64,000 nucleotides of DNA from Stomoxys calcitrans (lineage: Eukaryota > Arthropoda > Insecta > Diptera > Muscidae). The stretch spans positions 99,149,823 to 99,213,822 of the forward strand of contig NC_081552.1 in assembly GCF_963082655.1 (NCBI RefSeq), given 5' to 3'. The position numbers and the translations under genes are program-made. Below, piece after piece: positions 10,742-22,403 of the stretch. The notes beneath the pieces are model-generated. The model was not told where the DNA came from and did not search any database. It saw only the letters and a program-made list of their open reading frames with translations. The number at the start of each line of letters is the position of its first letter. Within the stretch, counting starts at the first letter, position 1.

Positions 10742-12190
10742 CAAGTAAAAAGGCATTAAGTTCGGCCGGGCCGAACTTTGAATACCCACCACCTCGGGTA
10801 TATATGTAAACCGCCTTTCATCAAAATTCGGTGAAAAATTCATAACTTATGTCCCATATCAGTTTTATTAAAATATGTTCCGATTTGGACCAAATACTAA
10901 TAAGTACAGTAGATATATCTAAAAAAAAACCGATCTGAACCATATACGACACGGATGTCGAAAAGCCTAACATAAGACTTTGTCAAATTCCAGTGATATC
11001 GGATTATAAATGCGAATTTTATGGGGCCAAGACTTTAAATCGAGATATCGGTTTACATAGCAGCTATATCCAAATCTGGACCGATTTGGGCCAAGTTGCA
11101 TAAACATGTCGAAGAGCCTAACACATAGCACTGTCCCAAATTTAAGCGAAATCGGACAATAAATGCCTCTTTTATGGGCCCAAAACCTGAAATCGAGAGA
11201 TCGGTCTATATGGCGGCTATATTCAAATCTAGACCGATCTGGGAAAAATTGAAGAAGGACGTCGAAGAGCCTAACTTAACTCACTGTCTCAAATTTCAGC
11301 GACATCAGACAATAAATGCGTCTTTTATGGCCCCAAAACCTAAAACTTAGATATCGGTCTATATGGCAGCTATATCCAAATCTAGACCGATCTGTGCGAT
11401 ATTGCAAAAGTATGTCTAGGGGCTTAATTTAACTCACTGTCCCGAATTTCAGCGACAGCGGATAATAAATGAGCATTTTATGGGCCCAAAACCTTAAATC
11501 AGGAAATCGGTCTATATGGCATCTATATCCAAATCTGAACCGATCTGGGCCAAATTGAAGACAGATGTCGAAGGGCCTAAGACTGTCCCAAACTTCAGCA
11601 AAATCGGATAATAAATGTGGCTTTTATGGGCTTAAGACCCTAAATCGGAGGATCGGTCTATATGGCAGCTATATCCAAATCTGGACCGATTTGAGCCAAA
11701 TTGACGAAGGATATCGATGGGCCTAACACAATTCACTGTCCCGAATTTCATCAAAATCTGATAATAAATTTGGCTTTTGTGGGCTTAAGACCCTAATTCG
11801 GAGGATCGGTCTATATGGCAGTTATATCCAAATCTGTACCGATCTGGTCCAAATTAACGAAGGAAGTCGAAGGGCCTAATACAACTCACTGTCCCAAAAT
11901 TGAGCAAAATCGGATAATAAATGTCTATCGGTCTATATGGGGGCTATATCAAGATATAGTCCGATATAGCCCATCTTCGAACTTAACCTGCTTATGGACA
12001 AATATCTCTATTTTTAAAGACTGTATCGTGATTTCAACAGACAGACGGACGGACATGTCTAGATCGTCTTAGATTTTTACGCTGATCAAGAATATATATA
12101 CTTTATAGGGTCGGAAATGGATATTTCGATGTGTTGCAAACGGAATGACAAAATGAACATACGCCCATCCTTCGGTGGTGGATATAAAAA
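10742..12190 (+). mobile_element. HINE-2 element, full length
   Basis: Starts CAAGTAAAAAGGCATTAAG, followed by TTCGGCCGGGCCGAA, the subterminal repeat ATACCCACCACC and then about six internal repeats with the core GGTCTATATGGCAGCTATAT. Core-to-core spacing is 153 bp for the first copies (11203, 11356, 11509). It ends with a short ACAGACGGACGG tract near 12044, the tail TAGATCGTCTTAGATTTTTA, the complementary GGTGGTGGATATA and AAAAA at 12190. It is homologous in plan to HINE-1, but the internal sequence is strongly diverged. Confidence 0.9.
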
Positions 12191-12779
12191 GCATGGATGA
12201 TGTAAATCAAATATTGGGACAGAAGATCAATGGTTCAACAAGGACTATTAAGAGTTCCGAGTGAGGAGGAGGAGGAAGAAAAAGACGTAGATGGTGCTGT
12301 TGGCTACTTGTCTCCAAATGCTAATTCAGTATTTAAATATTTTGCAAATACATCATATTATCTTTTTGTGTTATTTTTTCCAATGATTATAAATAAATAC
12401 TATAAAAGTTTTTTTTTCAAATTTATTAAAAATCAATTGAATCAAATAAAATTTTTTTAGACATTTTAAGCATTAATGCAAAAAGTCTTTCTGCAATTGA
12501 TAAGTTTAAGCGGTTTAAAAATCATATTAGCTAAATTTTCAAAACAGCACAGGAAACTTGGTTCCAAAATGAATTAACCCAATTGTATACAATACCAGAT
12601 TATGGACATGTATAATGCTGTAGGCATGTTGGAAGCAATTCGCTGTATCTTAAATGTCATATTCAGTTTTCGATCGAAACATGTGTGAGTCAAAATTTTG
12701 TGGAAATTATAAATGTTAAATTGACAAGTTACAAGATAAGTAGCAAACCCATAAGTCTTATTACATTTTATAGATCTCA
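12191..12779 (+). other. Possible LINE endonuclease fragment in unassigned DNA
   Basis: Around 12450-12610 a plus-strand reading gives SINAKSLSA-like, then FKRFKNHIS, then AQETWFQNEL. This resembles the N-terminal endonuclease region of Jockey/I-type LINEs, where an E-T-W block carries the catalytic glutamate. It is broken by stops and has no flanking LINE domains. The preceding 12230-12460 frame (glutamate run, then an AT-rich tail) is not recognised. Confidence 0.3.
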
Positions 12780-12993
12780 ACCAGTTAGGAAGGGCAAAAT
12801 CGGGCGGTGCCGACTGCATAATACCCTACACCTTTCCTATGAGTTCAATGTGGGAGCAATAACAATTCTGAACCAATTTTGATTGACCTCGGTGGATGTT
12901 TTCTGATGGTTATTAAGCATTCCGTATCAAATTTCGAGCAGATATGTTCAAACTGTAATAACTACGGTTGACAAATGACAACATTATTGCAAA
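12780..12993 (+). mobile_element. HINE-3 element, 5' part (interrupted)
   Basis: Starts AACCAGTTAGGAAGGGCAAA, then the palindromic GTCGGGCGGTGCCGAC-like block and ATACCCTACACC. The same head is seen on the minus strand at 44486. The copy is cut at 12993 by a HINE-1 and resumes at 15139. Confidence 0.75.
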
Positions 12994-15138
12994 CAAGTAA
13001 AAGCGTGCTAAGTTCGGCCGGGCCGAATCTTATATACCCTCCACCATGGATCGCATTTGTCGAGTTCTTTTCCCGGCATCTCTTCTTAGGCAAAAAAGGA
13101 TATAAGAAAAGAGTTGCTCTGCTAATAAAACGATATCAAGATATGGTCCGGTTCGGACCACAATTAAATTATATGTTGGAAACCTGTGTAAAATTTCAGC
13201 CAATTCGTATAAGAATTGCGCCCATTGGGGCTCACGAAGTAAAATAGAGAGAACGATTTAAATGGGATCTGTATCGGGCTATAGACCGATTCGGACCATA
13301 ATAAACACGTTTGTTGATGGTCATGAGAGGATCCGTCGTACAAAACTTCAGGCATATCGGATAATAATTGCGTCCTCTAGGGGTCAAGAAGTCAAGATCC
13401 CAGATCGGTTTATATGGCAGCTATATCAGGGTATGAACCGATTTGAACCGATTTGAACCTTATTTGACACAGTTGTTGAAAGTAAAAATAAAATACGTCA
13501 TGCAAAATTTCAGCCAAATCGAATGGGAATTGCGCCCTCTAGAAGCTCAAGAAGTCAAGACCCAAGATCGGTTTATATGGCAGCAATATCAGGTTATGGA
13601 CCGATTTAAACCATACTTGGCACAGTTGTTGGGTATCATAACAAAACACATCGTGCGAAATTCCATTCCAATCGGATAAGAATTGCGCCCTCTAGAGGCT
13701 CAAGAAGTCAAGACCCAAGATCGGTTTATATGGCAGCTATATCAGGTTACGTACCGATTTTAACCATACTTGGCACAGTTGTTGGATATAATAGCAAAAC
13801 ACCTCGTGCAAAATTTCGTTCCAATCGGATAAGAATTGCGCACTCTAGAGGCTCAAGAAGTCAAGACCCAAGATCGGTTTATATGGCAGCTATATCAGGT
13901 TATGGACCGATTTTAACCATACTTGGCACAGTTATTGGATATCATAGCAAAACACCTCGTGCAAAATTTCGTTCCAATCGGATAAGAATTGCGCACTCTA
14001 GAGGCTCAAGAAGTCAAGACCCAAGATCGGTTTATATGGCAGCTATATCAAAACATGGACAGATATGGCCCATTTACAATACCAACCGACCTACACTAAT
14101 AAGAAGTATTTGTGCAAAATTTCAAGCGGCTAGCTTTACTCCTTCGGAAGTTAGCGTGCTTTCGACAGACAGACGGACGGACAGACGGACGGACATCAAG
14201 AAGTCAAGACCCAAGATCGGTTTATATGGCAGCTATATCAGGTTATGGACCGATTTTAACCATACTTGGCACAGTTGTTGGATATAATAACAAAACACGT
14301 CGTGCAAAATTTCATTTCAATCGGATAAGAATTGCGCACTCTAGAAGTCAAGAAGAAGAAGTCAAGACCCAAGATCGGTTTATATGGCAGCTATATCAGG
14401 TTACGTACCGATTTTAACCATACTTGGCACAGTTTTTGGATATAAGAACAAAACACGTCGTGCAAAATTTCATTCTGATCGAAAAAGAATTGCGCACGCT
14501 AGAGGTTCAAGAAGTCAAGACCCAAGATCGGTGTATATGGCAGCTATATCAGGTTACGTACCGATTTGAACCATACTTGGCACAGTTGTTGGATATCATA
14601 ACAAAACACGTCGTGCAAAATTTCATTTCAATCGGATAAGAATTGCGCCCTCTAGAGGCTCAAGAAGTCAAGACCCAAGATCGGTTTATATGGCAGCTAT
14701 ATCAGGTTATGGACCGATTTTAACCATACTTGGCACAGTTATTGGATATCATAGCAAAACACCTCGTGCAAAATTTCGTTCCAATCGGATAAGAATTGCG
14801 CACTCTAGAGGCTCAAGAAGTCAAGACCCAAGATCGGTTTATATGGCAGCTATATCAAAACATGGACAGATATGGCCCATTTACAATACCAACCGACCTA
14901 CACTAATAAGAAGTATTTGTGCAAAATTTCAAGCGGCTAGCTTTACTCCTTCGGAAGTTAGCGTGCTTTCGACAGACAGACGGACGGACGGACGGACGGA
15001 CATGGCTAGATCGACATAGAATATCGCGACGATCAAGAATATATATACTTTATGGGGTCTCAGACGAATATTTGGAGTAGGTACAATCAGAATGACGAAA
15101 TTAGTATAACCCCCATCTTATGGTGGAGGGTATAAAAA
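12994..15138 (+). mobile_element. HINE-1 element, longest copy, with internal duplication
   Basis: The head CAAGTAAAAGCGTGCTAAG, an intact TTCGGCCGGGCCGAA, the 5' region, then internal repeats at exactly 153-bp spacing (cores at 13723, 13876 and 14029). A first (ACGG)n tract at 14169-14194 does not run into the tail. Instead, at about 14195, it jumps back to CAAGAAGTCAAGACCC and a further run of internal repeats. A second (ACGG)n tract (14979-15002) is followed by the normal tail and TATAAAAA. The open frames here (up to 185 codons) are three or more 51-codon repeat periods. The element sits inside a HINE-3. Confidence 0.9.
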
Positions 15139-15345
15139 TGAGCACTTTATGGCAATATATTCCAAAATCAGACGAAGATATGGGAGCTATGCCTAAATCT
15201 GAACCGATTTCGAGCAAACTTCTCAGTTACTGTGGCAGTCGTCAACGAAAGCGTTTTGCAAAATTTTGGCAAGATTGGTCAATAAATTCGCTTTCTGTGA
15301 CTAAAGAAGTTAAATCGCGCGATATCTATTATATAATCTTTTTCT
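15139..15345 (+). mobile_element. HINE-3 element, continuation after nested HINE-1
   Basis: ATGAGCACTTTATGGCAATA and AAATCTGAACCGATTTCGAG continue the HINE-3 internal repeat, as seen in reverse at 31.0-31.4 kb (AAATGAGC...TTTATTGCAATAT). The 3' end is lost. Confidence 0.6.
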
Positions 15346-15349
15346 AATA

Positions 15350-17533
15350 TCATCTTCTTCTGTTATATAGAAATGAAATGGTTGCGATTTTTTTGTTCGT
15401 TTGTTTGTCTGTTCCGTATAGACTCAAAAACGGCTGAACAGTTTTCATGAAATTTTCACAAATGGTAGAGTTTGAGCCCCTGGTGAAAATAGGGTACTAA
15501 ATTTACCCCCATACACCAATTTTCAAAAACGCCAGATTTCGGAGATGCGTGCACCGATTTAAGCGAAATTTTGAATGCCACCTTATGGTACCCCAAAAAC
15601 ACGAAATTGGTATAACATTTTTGGGTCAAATAACGTGGTGGATGCCCTATCCCAAAACCCACCCGGACGGACATGTTTAACGATTGGGAGAATATGGGTA
15701 TCAAATGAAAGGTATTTAAGAGCAGAGTACGAACTTGGTATACAAATTTCGCCCAAAGTGTTCAGGGGGGTTCCCCACTCACAAAATGCCCCCAACAGGA
15801 CTCTTTAACCGCTTTGGGCAATATGGGTATCAAATCGATGGTATTTAAAAGTAGAGTTCAATTCTGACATACAAATGAATTCCTTGGTGTCTGAGGGGCC
15901 TCCCCACCCCCCGCACGGTCATGTTTACCGATTAGGAGAATATGGGTATCAAACGAATGGTATATAAGAGTAGAGTAATAAATTGGAATACAAATTTCGC
16001 CCAAAGTTTTCGAGAGGGTCCCCCATCCCCCAAAAAACCCACCAACAGAACTCTTTCACCGTTTTGGGCAATATGGATATCAACTGTATTTAAAAAACCC
16101 CTCAGCAGGACATATTTACCGATTAGGGCAATACGGTATCAAGTGAAAGATGTTTAAAAGTTGAGGACACATCTGTTAAAAGAATTTAGTCCAAGGTGTC
16201 TAGGGGCTTCCCCAACCCCTTGCCGTGAACAAGACCCGTAGCCCTGAATATTGCCACCTCCCAAATGCTTGACATTATGGCGCTCAAATAAAATTGTGGT
16301 CCAGATGCTGATAGGAGGCCACCGTAGCGCAAAGGTTTGCATGTCCGCCTATGACGCTGAACGCCTAGGTTTGAATCCTGGCAGGAACATCAGAAAAATT
16401 TTCAACGGTGGTTATTCCCTTCTAATTATGGCGACTTTGCCATGTCGCCAGAAGTATCGCCCTGCGGCACGCCATTCGGACTCGGCTATAAAAAGGAGGT
16501 CCCTTATAATTGAGATTAAAATTCAATCGGACAGCATTCATTGATTTGTGAGAAGTTTTCCCCAGTTCTTTAATGGGCAAATTTGCATTTGCAGATGCTG
16601 ATATTATTTCAGGGACTGCCCCATAAACTTGCTTCAAACCGGTCATGTTTGTCTATTATGCTCAAATAATAGGTATTTGGTAGTAGACAATGAACTTGAT
16701 ACCCAATTTTGAGGCCAAGTGTTTAGGGGTAGTCTCACCCCATAAACTTCCCCTAAGCCAATTGCAATTGAGGCTCAAAAAAAAAGAAATTTAACAGTAG
16801 AGCACGATGCTGATATTTTTCATGGCTAAGTGTGGCTGCCCTACCCTACATACGCCTCAAACTGGACGTATTTGTAGATTATTGGCAAAAAAGGTGCTCA
16901 AATCTGATATATGTTTTATGGTGAAATGTTTCAGGGACGACTCATCTCATAAACTACCCCTGAACCACACATATATACCGTCTATAGCAAAATGTAGCTC
17001 AAATGTGTTTTTTGAGAGTAGAGTATGAATCGGATATCCACTATCGTGACAAAGGGTTTGACTACTCCCATCCACCACCAAAACCAAGAGAATTAAATTG
17101 ATCTAACATCCAAACTTAAATGGGAGGACCCTCCACTTACCCTATTTTCAAAAACGCCATATTTCAGAGATAGGTGCGGCGATGTAAACGAAATTTAGTA
17201 TGTTTATAATAATTAAAAACAGTAATTTGGTATACTTATTTAAGGTGAGATTTCTAGGGCGGCCGCCCCACCTCCAAAGCCTACCAAGAATGACAATATT
17301 ATGCTCAAATGAAAGGTGTTTGAGACTTGAGCACGATTGTGTGATACATGGGGGTGCATCACACCCTCATACTGTACATATTTACCGACCGTAGCAATAC
17401 AAAGAAAGAAATTTGGTGGTAGAGCACCAATATGATAGGCAAACAGGACTTTTTTTTTGACCGTGACAGTATAGGTGTCAGATAAAATAAACGAATGAAA
17501 GAAGGCGCAGCGAAGCGGGCCCTGTTCAGCTAG
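15350..17533 (+). mobile_element. Helitron-like non-autonomous element
   Basis: The 5' region has the motif TTCCGTATAGACTCAAAAAC, then CGGCTGAAC and a TTTTCATGAAATTTTCACA block common to the other Helitron copies here. The body has repeated blocks of about 125 bp with TATGGGTATCAAA and CCCC-rich spacers. The 3' end is GAAGGCGCAGCGAAGCGGGC, a short spacer, and CTAG at 17530-17533 followed by T. This matches the Helitron convention of a GC-rich hairpin shortly before CTRR. No Rep/helicase frame is present. A SINE is inserted at 16314. Confidence 0.8.
16314..16591 (+). mobile_element. tRNA-derived SINE, full length, with target duplication
   Basis: The 5' end GGAGGCCACC is followed by box A-like GTAGCGCAAAGGTTTGC and box B-like GGTTTGAATCC, giving a tRNA-like head of about 70 bases. 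The body includes CGCCATTCGGACTCGGCTAT, and the 3' end is GGGCAAATTTGCATTTG. The 12-mer CAGATGCTGATA occurs on both sides (16302-16313 and 16592-16603), a good target-site duplication. SINEs are transcribed by RNA polymerase III and mobilised by a partner LINE; the partner is not identifiable from this sequence. Confidence 0.9.
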
Positions 17534-17701
<168 letters not shown>

Positions 17702-18410
17702 TCTTCTTATATATAAAAATCAATTTGTGTTTGTTTGTATGTTTGTGTGTTCCTTATAGACTCAGAAACGGCTGAACCGATTTTCTTGAAATTTTCACAG
17801 ATGGTGCATAACGACCCCGTGGTGAAAACAGGGTACTACATTTTTTGATATCTGAAGGGGGGCGGACCCTCCCCCTTACCCTAATTTTGAGAAACGCCAG
17901 ATCTCGGAGATGGGTAGTGCGATTTAAGCGAAATTCTGTGTGCTCTCATATAGTACACTAAAAATTTAAATTTCGTATCCAAATTTTGGATGGGTTACCT
18001 AGGCGGCTGCCCCACCCTAAAACCTACCAAACATATATTTAGACCAATTACCACAATATGGGACTGAAATGAAAGGTATTTAGGATGAGAAAACATATCT
18101 GATATCCAAATGTCGGACCAAGTGCTGGGGGGACCACCCCAAGTCCCAAAACATCCCTAAATTGGACATATTTACCGATCATGGCAATATGGGACTCAAA
18201 TCAAAGGTATTTGTGAGTAAAATACGAATCTGATATCCAAATGTGGGACCAAAACACCCCCCAAAGAGGACTTATTTACTGAACATGGGAATATGGGGCT
18301 TAAATAAAAGGTATTTGAATGCAGAATACGAATCTGATATCCAAATATGGGATCAAGTGTTTGGAGGGCCGCCTCTCACCAAGAACATCCCCCAAAAGGG
18401 TGTGACTGCT
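17702..18410 (+). mobile_element. Helitron-like element, 5' end present, 3' truncated
   Basis: It starts TCTTCTTATATATAAAAATC, then TTTGTGTTTGTTTGT, then GACTCAGAAACGGCTGAACC, the conserved family 5' region. About four internal units follow, each with GGACTCAAATxAAAGGTATT and AATCTGATATCCAAAT. It fades into unassigned AT-rich DNA near 18410 with no CTAG end. Confidence 0.8.
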
Positions 18411-19448
18411 GAATTGTGGAAATTTTACTTTAGTTAAGAAAAGAAATTTTATACGTTGTCAAAAATTTTGTTTTCTGTCTCAAATTGGCATTGAAAATTA
18501 AATTACAGATTTCCAAATTCGATTATACAAAAACTTTCATTTGAAAAGTCATACTATCAAGGCGTAAGAAAATTTTCGGAAAAGAAAAAAAATAATTATT
18601 CTTTGTGTGAATTTTCAAATATTTGATAAAAATTTCGGAAAAGAAGAAAATTCAAGGAAAATTCGCAATTTCGTGGAAAAAGCAAGAGGATAAGAATTTT
18701 GGCCGCTGATTCTGTGGAGAATCTGCACATTCTACATCCATCTTAACGTCTTTGATTTTCAAAGGACTTTGTGCTGCTAATTTTGTACGGCCGCTGAAAT
18801 TTGTAAAGGCTTATTTCATAAATGAGGAAGTCATTAAAAACAACACACGGATTTGTCAATTTTTAATTCTGACCCGGATTTGAGCAATTTTTATAAAAAA
18901 AAAAACCAGACACAACAAAAAGGAATTATCTTTTAGTGTCCCGCTAAAGCGGAGATTCCATTTAAAATGGCGATTTCTTAGAGAGAACATTCATAAAAAC
19001 TTTTGGCCCAAAATGATGTTCTCCAAGAATTAAATTGAATTTTTTAACCATACTTACATGATGACCAAAAAGAAGACAAACCTCTAATTTTAATTTACAA
19101 CCTAAAATGTTTTTTTTTTTTAGAAAATCAAGACACTCTATTTTAACCAGGCGTTTTCCATACTTGAATTATAAGTTAATAATTACAGCCGCAGTTTAAT
19201 GTATAATTCCCAGTCATCAGGCCTGCTGACGTCGTTGGAATAACGGGTGAGTCCCCAATTTTCATTCAATCGGATCCAGTTTGCAAATGCTCATTTATTC
19301 ATTACTAAAACACTGTTAATTAAATAATCTTAATACATACGGTCCTTATTCTTATAACATACGTTCCCATTCTTTTTCCATAATTTTAATTTTTAACTTC
19401 TCCTTTTTAAATATGTTTTACAACATCATTATCTACTGTTTTGCTTAA
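18411..19448. other. AT-rich stretch, nothing recognised
   Basis: About 1 kb of A/T-rich sequence with many GAAAA and AATTTT runs. I found no domain, repeat match or RNA gene. Confidence 0.5.
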
Positions 19449-21103
19449 TTATACCCTCCACCATAAGATGGGGGGTATACTAATTTCGTCATTCTGTTTG
19501 TAACTACTCGAAATATTCGTCTGAGACCCCATAAAGTATATATATTCTTGATCGTCGTGACATTTTATGTCGATCTAGCCATGTCCGTCCGTCTGTCCGT
19601 CCGTCCGTCCGTCCGTCCGTCCGTCCGTCTGTCTGTCGAAAGCACGCTAACTTCCGAAGGAGTAAAGCTAGCCGCTTGAAATTTTGCACAAATACTTCTT
19701 ATTGGTGTAGGTCGGTTGGTATTGTAAATGGGCCATATCGGTCCATGTTTTGATATAGCTGCCATATAAACCGATCTTGGGTCTTGACTTCTTGAGCCTC
19801 TAGAGTGCGCAATTCTTATCCGATTCGAATGAAATTTTGTACGGCGTGTTTTTTTATGATATCCAACAACTGTGCCAAGTATGGTTGAAATCGGTCCATA
19901 ACCTGATATAGCTGCCATATAAACCGATCTTGGGTCTTGACTTCTTGAGCCTCTAGAGGGCGCAATTCTTATCCGATTGAAATGGAATTTCGCACGACGT
20001 GTTTTGTTATGATATCCAACAACTGTGTCAAGTATGGTTCAAATCGGTCCATAACCTGATATAGCTGCCATATAAACCGATCTTGGGTCTTGACTTCTTG
20101 AGCCTCTAGAGTGCGCAATTCTTATCCGATTGAAATGAAATTTTGCACGACGTGTTTTGTTATGATATTCAACAACTGTGCCAAGTATGTTTAAAATCGG
20201 TTCATAACCTGATATAGCTGCCATATAAACCGATCTGGGGTCTTGACTTCTTGAGCCTCTAGAGTGCACAATTCTTATCCGATCAGAATGAAATTTTGCA
20301 TGACGTGTTTTGTTATAATATCCAACAACTGTGCCAAGTATGGTTCAAATCAGTCCATAACATGATATAGCTGCCATATAAACCGATCTTGGGTCTTGAC
20401 TTCTTGAGCCTCTAGAGTGCGCAATTCTTATCCGATTGAAATGAAATTTTGCACAACAGGTTTTGTTATTATATCCAACAACTGTGCCAAGTATGGTTCA
20501 AATCGGTTCAAAACCTGATATAGCTGTCAAATAAACAGATCTGGGGATTTGACTTCTTGAGCTTCTAGAGGGCGCAATTCCTATCCGATTTGGCTGAAAT
20601 TTTGCATGACGTATTTTATTTTTACTTTCAACAACTGTGTCAAATAAGGTTCAAATCGGTTCATAACCTGATATAGCTGCCATATAAACCGATCTGGGAT
20701 CTTGACTTCTTGACTCCTAGAGGTCGCAGTTATTATCCGATATGCCTGAAATTTTGTACGACGTATCCTCTCATGACCATCAACAAACGTGTTTATTATG
20801 GTCTGAGTCGGTCTATAGCCCGATACAGATCTCATATAAATCGTTCTCTCTATTTTACTTCGTGAGCCCCAATGGGCGCAATTCTTATACGAATTGGCTG
20901 AAATTTTACACAGGTCTCCAACATATAATTTAATTGTGGTCCGAACCGGACCATATCTTGATATCGTTTTAATAGCAGAGCAACTCTTTTCTTATATCCT
21001 TTTTTGCCTAAGAAGAGATGCCGGGAAAAGAACTCGACAAATGCGATCCATGGTGGAGGGTATATAAGATTCGGCCCGGCCGAACTTAGCACGCTTTTAC
21101 TTG
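19449..21103 (-). mobile_element. HINE-1 element, full length
   Basis: Minus strand: head CAAGTAAAAGCGTGCTAAG at 21103, intact palindrome, 5' subterminal repeat, about seven internal repeats, (ACGG)n at 19581-19638 and the tail hairpin to about 19450. The last A-run is replaced by ATAATTAAG. Minus-strand open frames up to 117 codons are repeat-derived. Confidence 0.92.
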
Positions 21104-21208
21104 TTTTAATTAAATATTGTCATGAATTTCTAAGAAATTAATTGTTCATTTGTGAAAGATAAAAGACATTGAGTAGAGGAGGTTTGTTATGGGCTGAAAA
21201 ACTTATAA

Positions 21209-21760
21209 ATTCATCTGAGACCCCATCATATATATATATATTCTTGATCGTCGCGACATTTTATGTCGATCTAGCCATGTCCGTCCGTCTGTCTGTCGAA
21301 AGCACGATAACTTCCGTAGGAGTAAAGCTAGCCGCTTGAAATTTTGCACAAATACTTCTTATTAGTGTAGGTCGGCTGATATTGTAAATGGGCCATATCG
21401 GTTCATGTTTTGATATAGCTGCCATATAAACCGATCTTGGATCTTGACTTCTTTAGCTTCTAGAGTGCGCAATTCTTATCCGATTGGAATGAAATTTTAC
21501 ACGACGTGTTTTGGTTTGATATCCAACAACTGTGCTGAGTATGGTTCAAATCGGTTCATAACCTGATAAAGCTGTCAAATAAACAGATCTGGGGACTTGA
21601 CTTTTTGAGCCTCTAGAGGTCGCAATTATTATCCGATTTGCCTGAAATTTTGTACGACGAATCTTCTCATGACCACCAACATACGTGTTTATTATGGTCT
21701 GAATCGGTCTATAGCCCGATACAGATCCCATATAAATCGATCTCTCTGTTTTACTTCTTG
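21209..21760 (-). mobile_element. Short HINE-1 derivative, unit 2 of a tandem, 3' truncated
   Basis: Minus strand: starts CAAGAAGTAAAACAGAGAG at 21760, which is an internal position of the family. It continues through internal repeats, a very short (ACGG)n near 21283-21297 and the tail, but breaks off around 21210-21230 before the hairpin. The 5' two-thirds is nearly identical to unit 1. Confidence 0.8.
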
Positions 21761-21765
21761 TTTTC

Positions 21766-22399
21766 TTTTTATACCCTCCACCATAAGATGGGGGATATAC
21801 TAATTTCGTCATTCTGTTTGTAACTACTCGAAATATTCGTCTGAGACCCCATAAAGTATATATATTCTTGATCGTCGTGACATTTTATTTCGATCTAGCC
21901 ATGTCCGTCCGTCTGTCCGTCCGTCCGTCCGTCTGTCTGTCGAAAGCACGCTAACTTCCGAAGGAGTAAAGCTATCCGCTTGAAATTTTGCACAAATACT
22001 TCTCATTAGTGTAGGTCGTATTGTAAATGGGCCATATCGGTTCATGTTTTGATATAGCTGCCATATAAACCGATCTAGGGTCTTGACTTCTTGAGCCTCT
22101 AGAGTGCGCAATTCTTATCCGATTGGAATGAAATTTTGCACGACGTGTTTTGGTTTGGTATCCAACAACTGTGCTGAGTATGGTTCAAATCGGTTCATAA
22201 CCTGATAAAGCTGTCATATAAACAGATCTGGGGACTTGACTTTTTGAGCCTCTAGAGGTCGCAATTATTATCCGATTTGCCTGAGATTTTGTACGACGAA
22301 TCTTCTCATGACCACCAACATACGTGTTTATTATGGTCTGAATCGGTCTATAGCCCGATACAGATCCCATATAAATCGATCTCTCTGTTTTACTTCTTG
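21766..22399 (-). mobile_element. Short HINE-1 derivative, unit 1 of a tandem
   Basis: Minus strand: the same internal start (CAAGAAGTAAAACAGAGAG at 22399), two internal repeats, (ACGG)n at about 21904-21940, full tail, hairpin and TATAAAAA at 21766. It is 634 bp long and lacks the canonical head, palindrome and 5' subterminal repeat. It is separated from unit 2 by GAAAA and from the full element upstream by GAAA. Confidence 0.85.
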
Positions 22400-22403
22400 T
22401 TTC

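Noticed and set aside
12230..12460. Acidic 76-codon frame (EEEEEEKD run) as a host peptide
   Set aside because: The C-terminal half is AT-rich low complexity, and there is no conserved motif or supporting gene structure.
13730..14287. 185-codon open frame as a possible repeat protein gene
   Set aside because: It consists of the 153-bp HINE units read in one frame and runs into the microsatellite; no start context, domain or selection signal is visible.
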